Of a stretch of 64,000 bases of DNA, positions 36,801 through 48,800 are shown piece after piece. The stretch spans positions 590,910 to 654,909 of the forward strand of contig VZTJ01000112.1 of NCBI GenBank assembly GCA_013397795.1, in the 5' to 3' direction. The notes under the pieces are model-generated. The model was not told the origin of the DNA. It saw nothing but the letters and a program-made list of their open reading frames with translations, and searched no databases. The stretch comes from Orthonyx spaldingii (Eukaryota; Chordata; Aves; Passeriformes; Orthonychidae). The position numbers and the translations under genes were made by a program. The number at the start of each line of letters is the position of its first letter. Position 1 is the first letter of the stretch.

Positions 36801-39800
36801 GTAAATAGAGGGACGTACTGTGGGCTCTTCCCGAAGCCTCTCAGCGTGCTGCCAGCTGTCTGGCTTCCTAAAGCTCTCCCGTGAAAACATGTGCTTGTGC
36901 ATGGCCAGCCCTGCCCAAAAGAGACTGGAGTTTCTTCCACTGTCAAAGCAGGGCTTTTTATTTACACTTAGTGTATTTTGTAGTCAGGCAGGTGAAATCC
37001 TGTTTTTATGTGAAGGTAGAAGGAGGTGGTCATGACTTTTTATTATTATGGACCAACAAGAACAAACTCTGCTTGCTGAGTAAATGAGGAAAAGCTCTTA
37101 ATTCTCCTTGCATATCTCTGATGCTATACTCCTGCATATTGACTGAGACCTGACCAAACCTGTATCTTTTGTTTTTCAGTCATAGCTTTTAGACAGACTT
37201 CTAGTCTCAGTAAGTTTCCTCCCAAGGGGCTCTTGTCTCTTCCCTAACTAAACAGAGCAAAACTCCAAAATTACAGATCAACTTCAAAAAATGTTTCTGA
37301 CTGAGAAAGTCAGCAGAGACCATCACTAACTCAGAGTCAGAACCATCCTGTCAGTGTGTGTCTGCAGTACATAACAACACATGGGATTTTTTGCCTGGTG
37401 TGTATGGGGGTTTTGTGCAAAATACTTTATGCAAACATAAATGAATATTAATAAGACGGCAGACCTAATGCAAACATTATTATGAGGGTCACACTGCAAA
37501 ACACTCTGAGTTTTGCTTTGTTTTTCATTTGGAAGAATGTACTTGATCTCCAGCTAATGTGTATGTTTTCTTTTATTTATCCTCGAGCACTGATAGCATT
37601 TCCCATGCAAGCTCAACCAGCTAAACATCTGAAGCAAAACAAACCCCACATGCTGTTGTAAGATAGGCAGGTGAAACGCCTTCTAACCTTGCAGTGTTCA
37701 GGGGCTGCCTAGATTGGCGTCAGCGATCAGATGCTTTGTGTCTTTCAATGTAAAACGTATTTCTGAAAATCTTCAGTAAATATTTTCTCAGTAAACTGGA
37801 ACAAACAAGTTTCTCCTTCTAAAGATCAGAGATGAAGTGCTGAGCCAAACAGAAGGACTGAGTCTATCAGCTGCCATGGGGGAGCTGTCACTTTGCCCAT
37901 CAGCCCAGCAGCGTATGAGAGCCTCCTGCCCGCAGGAGAGCTTTAGAGCTGAAACTCTCCAGGACACACATGAAATGTCCCAGCTGAAATTCTGCCACAG
38001 GCAGCAGTCACAGGTCCACATCTGGTTAGGTGGGGTGTGTCCCCAAAATCTAAGTGAGGAAGGAGAAGCTTGGGTAATGGTGAACACATCTGAAGGGGAA
38101 AAGACAGGATAAGCAGTCTTTGGAAAAATGGAAAGGTTGTGATGACGAGAGAGTTAACTGTCTTTGCTGTAATGAAAGATAGAATTTACCTTCCTTAAAT
38201 CTGAGTATTAATGTCACAAATGACTTGTTCTGGAAGCATCCTTAACCGTGTCTGTGCTAAGCTGAAAAAAAATGAGGTCCAGAAGGTTCAAATTCAACAC
38301 AGAGATTTCCACCTCCAAATTAGCATTTTCGTCCTTCTTCTTCAGCTCAGCTAAACTCTTTCTGTGTTGTGGACATAATTCTGACGTGTCAGTGAAGAAT
38401 ATTTCAGTTCTTGATCTTCCCTTTTTGAGGAAGCCTTTCATCACAGTATCACTATTGGGTCATGCTAGATACTATCACAGGGACCCCCAAAGTCTCTCAG
38501 GAGAGCTACTTCCAGGGATAGATTTCTTTCCAGGAAGAACAGCTGCATTATTTTCTGAAGTATTTGTTTGTACTTTATCTTGTTTATACATTATCTTTTC
38601 TTTATCTTGTTTGCACCCAGCTTGCCGAGTGATCCAGGTCTCTCCATCTGTCATCCTCCATGTCATTATTTATCACTTCTCTTGACTTTGTCATTTGTAG
38701 TCTTGAAAAAGTGTTGTGTTTGTGGATGTTTTTTTCATTTGACCCTAAAGATAGGTATTCAGCTTTGTTCTATGTGTTGCAGAACCCTGCTAGAAATACT
38801 GAGCTGGACAGTGTTTCCAATTTACATTTGCTTTTTGAGACCTATGAGCTACCCCATGTTTTGTCCGTTTAATAAGCACTATATTGATTTTGGTTTATTC
38901 TAGTTTCATAACAAAAATAATGTGTGGCATCAAATCAGACATGTTAAAGTGCCAAAGGACAGCAGTATTGGTGCTATTAGGCTTACAAGAATCTTTTTAT
39001 CACTGGAGTTGTAGGGCACTTCTTTCTTTCTTTGGTTTATCCTGAAAATGCTGCTTAGAGGTGGAAAAGCTTAATCTGTGATTTTCTCTCTGGCCCCTAG
39101 ATGATATGAATTTTCTGGGGCACACCAAAAGCCTGTGCTGGAGATGGAAAAGAAGCCAGGGATTGCAGACCCCAGGAAACGGCCCATGTCCCATCTTTGA
39201 GAAGAGAGGGCAATTCATGGCATGAACCATGGAAGACAAATTGGGATTTGTGTTTGACCATGGCCGTGCACCTTCTGTCACAGCACCAGTTAAATGTGGT
39301 CCCTGAAACAAACTTCTGTGCCTGAAAGGGGTCTTGTAACACCTCTGTCTCCTTTTTTTCAGGTTAGAATAGTTCCTTGCCTGACAAGGGGGAAGTCTGT
39401 TGCTATTTGTGCAGCGTGGTTAAACTGTGGAGTGAAGAATTATGTGACCATTACATTAAATATTCTCCCCCTATCTGAATTTAGGGTATTAGAGGTTTTT
39501 TTGACTGTTTTTGTTGGGTGGAACAGTATAATTGTCATATTGTAGGAAATTTGACCAAGACTCGGCTAGGAAGGAGTAACATTAATTCTTTGACAGGGTT
39601 GTTACTTAGCTTTCAGCTGTTTAGGCAGCTTTAGAGCTATCATGGTTTGTATTCTTACAAATAAGTACATTTAGTTTATACTGGGTTTTTTTGAGGGGTT
39701 CTGCTGAGCTCCCGGGGTCTGTTCCCCTGACGCTAAGGAACCTTTCGGGCTCCCAGGATAGGAATAAGAGCATTGCTACACCCTTTTTTATATTTGTAGA

Positions 39801-42800
39801 TAGTCCCATATTCATAGACTTATAAAGCAATTTTTTTACTTTCAAACATCTTATGTTGGCTTCTACACATAATATTTCTTTCTCTCTCAATTTTAACTAT
39901 TAGTTCTATTATTAGAAGGAGCTAAATTGCCATCACAATCTTCTCTACTGTCTGTTCTCTCCTGGTAATTTGAATTTTTCTTCCTGGAGAATTAACCATT
40001 CCCATCATTATATAATTCCTTCACATTAGTAGTTTTAGAGTCTCTATCCACATTTTTTTCCTTGTCAAACAACTCACTGTATTTGGTCTACTAGTCAAAT
40101 TTTAGCAGAATTCATTCCTAAAAATAAGTTTTCGTACTTCACACTGTAGCTGCACCATAAAGGGAGCACTTTATTTGGAGAATAGTCAGAAGAATTCAGT
40201 CAGAGGGCTCCTGGAATATTTTGTTGTCCATTTGCAGCTCTGGGACCCTCCTGTGCCACCTCTCCTGAGGGCAGGTGACGATGAGCCGCAGCCTCTGCAG
40301 GGATTGGGGCTAGGGATGGACTCCTGGCAGAGGGTCGGGACAGGAGCACAGCCAGCTCCTTCCCCGCTGTGGCGGCGTTCCTTTGGAGCTGGCTTTGTCC
40401 CAGGCTCTGGGAGCACGGTGGGCTGCCAGCCGTGTGCGCTGATCCTCAGTGGGTTTTTAGCGGAAATCTTTCCAATGCATTTCAGGAGCTGCAAGCCTGA
40501 TCATTTGTTTCAAAAGATAAACTGTCGTCATTGCTTGTGAAGGAACATTTGTTAACCTTCACATTTCATAAAACACTTTCTTGCTCATTTTTTAATCATG
40601 AAAGATGAAATTGGATCTCGAGTTGTTATCCTTGTGGTATCACCTCAGTCTCCAGCTGTGTCTCGATGTATCTTTCAATACATTTCATCTCAGCAAATAG
40701 ATTTACCATTTGTTTCATAATCACAGTTCCAGCATTCCTACCTCTAATTATTTTTGATAAGCAAATGTGATTGAAGGAACTGCTTCTGGGACAGAGCAGC
40801 TTAGCATGCAGGCTCAGATGGCTCCTCTCAGCCCCCACGCAGCGATGTGTGTTTGTTCCGAGGCATAATTAAACATTCACCAAGCTCCGCTTCACAGGGA
40901 CGGGCTGGGTGTTGCATCAGGATTTCCCGTGAGGAACTGACAACTTAAATTTCACTGTGAAGTGCTGATGAAGAACGTGATTTTTCCTTTTTACTCAGCA
41001 TGGTGCCCTCACACGAGCAAAGGCGAGTCGGGCTTGCTTTGAGAGGAGCAGAACTGTTGCTTCTGTGTGTTTGATATGCTGGTGTTGGGAAAGTTTTTCA
41101 TCGTGTAAACTGATTGGGGCCTTAATTAGACTCCAAAGAGAGCTCCAAACCTGCATTAAAAAATGATGGTGAATCAGTAAAAGAGAAGGGCTTTCCGGGA
41201 AACCCTGATGCTGTTCTCAGTGGGTTTCATGGCAGTTCTTTTCACCCACTTTCCCACATATTTGGTTCAGGGCTGCAAACCCCGCATGGCATCAGTACTG
41301 CCACCTGCACCTGGTGTTGGTGCCTCCAGGGAGCACAGCAGCCCTGTGCTTCCCACCTGAGGGATGGGGACCTCCTGGCCATCCCCTGTCACTCCTCAGC
41401 ACCGATTGTATCACAGAGGCTTGAACTCCACCCCCAGCAGCTCCTACTTCAAAAGACTCAAAGGCCGAGTCCTGGAGTTTTTGCTCTACTCCAAACGCCC
41501 CAGGGTGTTCGTTCTGTCAGTGAATCACTTTAGGAGTGCTTTAGGTGAAGTGTTCTGTATCTGGCAAATGTGCAGGGTTTAATTTTCTTGTGGGATGAGA
41601 GCAGTGGTGTTGCACAAACATGGGTACCCTGCTCTATTGGCACAGGAAGATGTGGACAAATTCCCTCCTCCTGGTGGCCTTCCCCGAGTCGGTGACAACA
41701 GCCCTGAGCCAAACCACTAAACCACGGCTGGATGTGTGAGCACAAGCCTCTGGGAACCCAGACATCTGTGCCCCAACAGGCAGAATTTAAGTTAATCTCC
41801 CCAAGTCATCACTAATACTAGGAATGTGGCTTTAACCTGCAGAAGCTTCAGCACCTTTGAAGCAGGAAGGAGAGAATTTGGGAGTTTTTTTTCCCTCTGG
41901 AGAAGCATAGTGTGCATGCATGCACCGAGAGCATGCCCTGCCATATTTTCAAGGGACATGTTTAGCGTGGGAAGGAGAGGTGTAAATGCAGTGTGGCTGA
42001 ACAAATGGCGTCTACTCAGAGCCTCAAAATGTCACTAAACTGAAGTGCTGCTTTTGCCTCGCAACAGGGAGTGTCTTGCATGCTGCGTAGGACACCCTCA
42101 CTTCTACACTTGGTATCTGTACAGATTAAGGGGGATTAATTAGGCTCAAAATACAGTGTGGCTTGGCAACATTGCTGTGCTTTGTGATGTTAAAGTACAG
42201 ATTTTTTTTGCCTCCGAAGTAGCTGGTCCAGGAGTTTCTCACAGCCTGTGCCCATACTTGGTTTGTTTGTTTGCTTTTTGCCCTTTTTTTTCCATCTCCA
42301 CAACTTCTCACTGAAGAGGAAAGCTTATGGGGAGTAATTCTGCCTGGCTGTGGTACTCCAGCACTTTCCGCGTTGCAGTTTTCTGACTGCTGTGTTTAAA
42401 CATTCCTAAGAGGACGTTGTTGCACTTGTGTTCAGCAGTGCCAGAGCAAGGATGGGCTTAAGGTCAGAAGCTTCAGTTATGCCATGGGAAAGGCTGGAGC
42501 AGGAGAGGAGAACTTGGACTTCTCCTACCTGCTAATAGTCCCAACCCCTCTGTAAATATCCACTGAAAATATGGAAGGGGAGGCCAAAGGAGTAAAAATA
42601 AGTGAACATTCAGATGTGTCCTTCAAGTGAAAATAGACTCCCTTGAACAACCTTGAAGTTCACGCCCAGTAATCTCTGAACCAGTGCGGTCACTTGGCCA
42701 GGGGCTGTTCCGTACTGGTTCGACTCCCCCTGCTATGCTGTCCTTGAATGCCAAACCCTTTGGCATGCAAGATGTGAATTCTTTGGGATTGAACTTGAAG

Positions 42801-45800
42801 ACTTCATGAGAGGACAGCTTGACCAACTTCATTAGTATCAAAATGCATTTCCTTTCCTTCAGCTGACATGACTTCCCACTGCAGCATTGACAGCAGTGTC
42901 CTGGATAGGATGGTGCACCAGCTAATACGTATTTCCTGTGCTCAATCCCCTATCACTGAGGCTTTCTCTAATATCACACAAAGGCTGATTGCAGGGAAGT
43001 TGTCTGAAGTTGCTTTTAAACTTATTCTTTTTATCTTTTTAGGTGATGTTCAGGCTTTCCCTGAATGTATTGGTATATTCAATACTTGGGTGAAATCACA
43101 CTTGTGGCTCAGCATATTTCTAATATCCACAGATAGGAAAAGTACTGATTGCAGTATTTAAGAGCCACCCTCACTGAAAAACCAGTTATTGGTTTGTTTC
43201 AAAAGGTAGGGGCAAAACCTTTTCATGATGATGAGTTTCAGGTACATAAAGCACATCTTGTTCTACAGCAGGTCCTGATGAAGCTAGGAAATAAACAGCA
43301 GCAGGCAAATAGGCAAGGTGTATGTGAAAACCTATTTCACCTGCTGGCTGGAGAGGGTATGAGCATGGAGTTCCATAGCTCTTCAAAAACTTGTATATCT
43401 ACATAATCTGGCTATATATAAATATGTAGTTGTACACAATCTCTACAAATGTAGATATTTATCTGTAGGTTGGTGTTTAGTCCTCTTTCAGTTCATAGTT
43501 CTTATCTTTCAGTGTTGACAAAACCATTTTTGGGGAGGGAATTATCAGTCTGAACTCAGCTGTTTGAATTTTGAACTTGTTTTGTTCTTGTGTTTAAAAA
43601 AAATCCAACCGACACTGCCAACCTTTCCTTTCTGTACCACTCATTATTTATATGTGCCTGTCCTGCTTCTTCTTTTTTTGTCTCCTGTGAAAACAACAGC
43701 TCCAAAATTTTTGCTCTTTCTGTGGAGGGAAGGTTTTCTCCTTCTTTTTTTGATTGCAAGCTGCTATCTAGTCAGACACCAGGCTAGAGGAGGCGAGAAG
43801 AAATAGGGGCTCTCTTCTTGCAGGCAATGATTAAACCAGATTGTTGTTCCTAGTGGTGACAGAAATAGGCAAACAGGTTCTCAGTTTAGCCCCCCTGAAC
43901 ATCTTGGTTGAATGAAAAATCTGTTAAAAGGTGCTAAACTTAACCTGTTCATATGAGAAGTTTCTTACTGCTTTCCCTACAGTAAGAACCCTTTACCATT
44001 CTTTTTTTCCCCCCAAAAAAACCCTGCAGGGTGCTGTGACTTCACTATAGTCTGAATTAACTTGAGGTGTACTGACAGAGCTGTTGAGGTCTGGATCCCA
44101 TGCAGCAGACTGCTCTTTAGGCCAGACAAGACTACATAAAACCCATCCTTTGAGAGTTGCCTACTGCTTCCAAGAGCATTCCCTTCTTTTCCCATTATTT
44201 CATTTGCATTCAGGGCTGCTCCTGTATGCCAATTAGCATTAATTTTTACTATACACACTGACATCACTGGCCAATGAGAACAGGGCATGGTGGGGTTTTT
44301 AGTGTGCCCATAAACTACAGAAAATTGTCCTTGGACAAACTCTTGCTTTTACACTGGCTGACAACAATAGAAATGGTTAAGTTCAGGCTAAGAGCCATTA
44401 AACGTAATTACTACCACAGGGTAAAAGTTTAATTGTGCTAAATTTTAAATCTGCATAGTTTATGCTTATTTACAAGCGGGCTGGGTCTTCCTGTTACATA
44501 AAGGGGAATAAATCTGTACTTAAAAATTGTTGCCTTTTAACTTCAAAGGGAAGTTAATAAATAGGGATTTTTAGAAGAAGCAAAACAACCCCAAACTGAA
44601 AACTCTCTATATTTCCAGTTTCTTTTATGCCAATGGCTCCGAGCTGGTAAGTAGAGGCTAAAAATCTTCTGATAGATTTTTCTAATGTGCTTCAACCTCA
44701 TGTGTGTGGATGTGTGAGAGAGTGCTACATCTGTTACGAAAGTGTCTGGGGGACAGAATGCAGATCAGTTTGTTCATGGGGGTTATTTTGAATTTAACCA
44801 CAGATGGGGCTTGGGGTGGAAGGTTTTTCCTCCTACTCCTTATCTTCTCTCCCTCCTTCCAATAACTTTAAGCTCCCCACTTCAGAAAGTTTCAGCTCAA
44901 GTAGCTTCTGGATCAGGAGATATCAGAGGTGGCAGGTTTTCCACAAGCAAACAAAAAAAGGCAAAAGACTCTGTTCATTTTGTGTTTTCTTCCAACAGAT
45001 TAAAAAAAGTCATGTTCACTGAGCTACGCGTTAAAGCATATTTTTAGAAGCATGGTGAATTCATGGGGCTCTAAATCACTCCCCAAAAAGCAGATTAAAA
45101 TTAGGAGGTGCTAGAATAAGTGTGAAATGTTCATCTGTTGGGAAAGGGAGGGTATGGAGGACTGTGAAACTTGATAGAAGAGAAAAAGATTAGCACGCTG
45201 ACTCGCTGGAAGCTACGTTATGTAGACATTAGAAGGCAACACGATTTCAGCTGGACAGAACATAAGCTTCAGATCTTATGCAAACAGTCAAAGCTGTTTA
45301 ACAATTGGTTTACCCCCAAAACCCCAGAAAGGAGACAGGTGAATACGATGCCAAATACATTTTTCATGTTTCTTAAGCTAACTGTTTAAATAGTTAAGTG
45401 AACATCTGTCCAAATTTCCCCATCATTTCCATTTAGAAAAGTCTCCTATTTGAAGGCTGAAGAAAAGCACCTGCTTAACAATGCAAATGGTGCTGTCTGG
45501 GGCCCCTTTATTTTGTTTAATCTAGATTGAGCTCCACACAACTGTGATGCTAATGAATAATGGATATTTTATACTTGTGCATGTAGCAGTGCCGGGCACA
45601 GAGCAAATCTAGGATTAACCTCCCAGTTTCCCTGCCTAATGCATTTGACTCATTTTTTTTTGAGTTTGCTTTGACTTGGGTACTCTAAAAACGGATTCCT
45701 GGTTTTATGTGAAACGGGAAAATCCTGGTAAAAGCTGTCAGGCTTTGCTGTGCCCAAGTGGAAAGGAGCAGCTAGGCTGAAGAAGAGAGGGATGTCTAAA

Positions 45801-48800
45801 GTAATGGCTTGATTTGTGAGTGGGTGCTGAATGAGAGCCAGGTTGTGTGAGAGTTCCAGGGTGGAGACCTGGACGCTTTTCAGTGCCGCATTTTTCCAGT
45901 CCAGTCTGCTGGCGTTAGGCAGCCGAGGCCCGTGCCCAGCTGCCTGCCTGCCTGCCTGTGGGGGCAGGAGCAAGAGGGGTCATCTTGCAGGGAGAAAGGG
46001 GCTGCCTTTTGCTGGTGCAAAGTACACAGCTGGGATTTCACTCTGCCTCTCAGTCTTCAGATGACGAAATCATAGGGGAAGAAATTTCGGTACTCCCTCC
46101 GCAAATTTTCCATCCTGCACAAGTGTTTCTGTTTTGGTTTGCATGGTTTAGCTCTTAGGGAAAACATAGTGCTGTTTCTTCATAGGGAGGCCTGGGGTTT
46201 TCCAGCCAGGCCTAATGAAAGACCACTGATACCACTTCTAAAGAAAAATAAGGGTGGGCTTTCTTTCAGCTGGAGAGCAAGCTGACTTCGGGAGCACAGC
46301 ACTGTAGGAGGGTGGGAGAGTTGTGTGGAGGTTTCTATAACACTGCTGGGTGTTTTAATTCACAATTACTGGCCAGTAATAATTAGTATTGATTAGCTTG
46401 GCAAATTGCAGGTTTAGAAATTGGTTATAGATTTTCCTGATGCTTCTCATCTGTGTGTTGTGGAATCAGCCAGAACCAATGGCTCGAAACAAACCATGGT
46501 GAGCCCAGATCTGTCTGCGGGCAGTGGCGCGTTGCGTGCACAGAGCTAATGGCCAGCAGGAATCGTACGTCTTGAGGCTCATTGCCCCCAAAATATGATT
46601 TTTATCATCTTCTAGGCAAAGTAACTACCCACATGCCTATTGACCAGAGGCTGGGGTGAACCTTGGCTCTGTCAGCCCGTGGATCAGTGCCCCCAGACCG
46701 TGCCCTTGGCACACACCGGCTCTGCAGGGACATCTCAGGCAAGGAGGCCACAGTCTTGTTGAGTCCCCCAGCGGGAGCTGTAACAGCAGCAGACATCTGG
46801 GGAGACAGATAGTGAAAGCCAAGATGAAAATGGCAAGGCTTCCAGTGCTGAAGGGCTGTCCTGGAGGAGCGGGGAGCTGAAGTGGAACGGCTGAGCATGC
46901 TGTTCAGGCCGCCGTGGAAGGGCTTAGCTGGCTCCCGGGAGGGCCGGGGAGGCAGGAAGAGGGGAGCGCGGCCGGGGAGCAGGGCTTGCTTGCTGATATG
47001 CCTTGTGAAATGCTGTGCACTCATTGCACGAGAAACTGTGCCTTTTCTTGCTTAAACAGCAGGTAAGTGAGGGTCTTCCTGAGCTCTGTTACAACGCTGC
47101 CTGCCAGGATTGGCAAAGTTTGCGGGACTTTTGTGTCTTGCTGCCAGCCTGTCCCTCCATCAGGAAGCCCTTGTGGAGCAGGACGGGCAGCTCCCAGCAC
47201 CTACCCCACTGCTGCAGAGAGGCAGATAGTTTTTGACTGAAATTTTGTGAGCCCCAAAATAGTGCTCTAAGTGTTTAATGCTTTTCTCCATTAGACAGCA
47301 AATTAGCCCTAGGCTCACAAACCAAATGAAGTTTCGTCTCGACAATCGGAGCCTGCTCATCAGGCAGTTTTATCCCAAGTTCCTGCACGCTGGTTGGTCA
47401 GTGAAATGGAGACTGCAACTTCTATTTATTGGTGCAATACAGTATTTGATACTGCTAATTACACTTAATTAGTCCTTCCACCATTTAATTAAAATGGCTT
47501 CTAATGATTGTGCTTCTTTGGCAGGCTCTTTGGTACCACCGGGAATTGTGCTGCCTGCAGTAAACTGATCCCTGCCTTTGAGATGGTGATGAGGGCCAGA
47601 GATAATGTTTACCATTTGGACTGCTTTGCCTGTCAGCTCTGCAACCAGCGGTGAGGACACAGTTATTGTACACACAAACTAATTTATACCTTTGCCTGCA
47701 AGATAGGGGAAATGTTTGATGCACACTGCCTGTCTGGGGCTCGGGCTGGTTTGTCAGGCTGACCTGGGTGATGCACGTAAGTACCTGTAGCCCTTTTACT
47801 GCAAATCCCCTTGGAGCTGGTGGGAGTTTGAGGGGCAAGGGGGAGGACACAGACTGTGCAGCTGCTGCTGAATACAACAAAGTGCTCCAGCGTCCTTTCA
47901 GGATCTACCCTCTTTGCAGAAGGCAGATGATAGAGAATGGACCTCCTTTGGCAAACTGACGTTATCGCGCTTAAATCACGTTTCTGACATGCTCAAAACT
48001 GGGAAGAGAAGAAGGATAAAGAGAAGGGACAGAAAGGAGAAAATGCTCTGGCTAAGCCCTTTCCAACACTAGGAACAAATCCCTTTAGTTGTTGTGTAAT
48101 TAATAGGGAATCTTGGTGGTATAATTTTGAGTGGGGTTTACGTGTTTCTGCTGGATTTTACTCAGTAGAAGATGGACATCAGGGAGTAAAGGGTCATGCA
48201 CAGTGTTTTCACTTGGACTACCTGTACCCAGTTGAGTTTGGGAGGGATGTGAAGAATCTTCCCAGCACCATGTTTGTTGATCACTGTAGGCAGAATAGAA
48301 GCCCACAGAACCAGATGTGATACCGTGTCACCTTCTGATGCTTCCATCTGTCCATTCCTGTCTAAGACAGACCTGACAGCTTGCTGTTCTTACTGTTTGT
48401 TTAGTCAGGCTGTAGTGACTCCCCAGGGTCCAAGGGCTGTGCTGGGGTTCCTGTACTGGATCTGAGGTTGTGTTTCCAAAAGATGAAACTTGCTCACTGT
48501 ACAAAAGAGTCACAGTGGGACCTCTCATGAAGCAGCCATACATGTATGTGAATGCAAACCCCTGCTAGCTTCCCCCTGAATCTGGGAGATCCTGTCTGAT
48601 TCTCCTCTCGCGCCCTCCCACAGTGGTTCAGCCCTAGCGATGAGTTTGGTGTCAGTTGGCTGGTGCCAGAGCACGAAGGAGGAGAATGAGGTGGCTTTGC
48701 TTTACTCGCTCACTTACTGAGAGCAGGGGCGGTGTTTATTGGAGATACAGGACTCCCATTAATGCTGTCGCCGGCACGGGCGCGGTGGCAGTGCCGGGAC

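Larger units (their letters stand above)
36801..47524 (+). other. LMO1 intron 2 (10.7 kb)
   Basis: It is bounded by donor GTAAAT and acceptor GGCAG, both confirmed by reading frame. No internal exon was recognised. It contains candidate regulatory blocks at about 37.4, 40.5-41.2, 45.5, 46.35 and 47.3 kb, and a CpG-dense patch at about 46.9 kb. The rest is unremarkable unique sequence. Confidence 0.9.

Noticed and set aside
41163..41180. ATGATGGTG resembling the LMO1 start Met-Met-Val
   Set aside because: It lies downstream of exon 2 and reaches a stop codon after two more residues.
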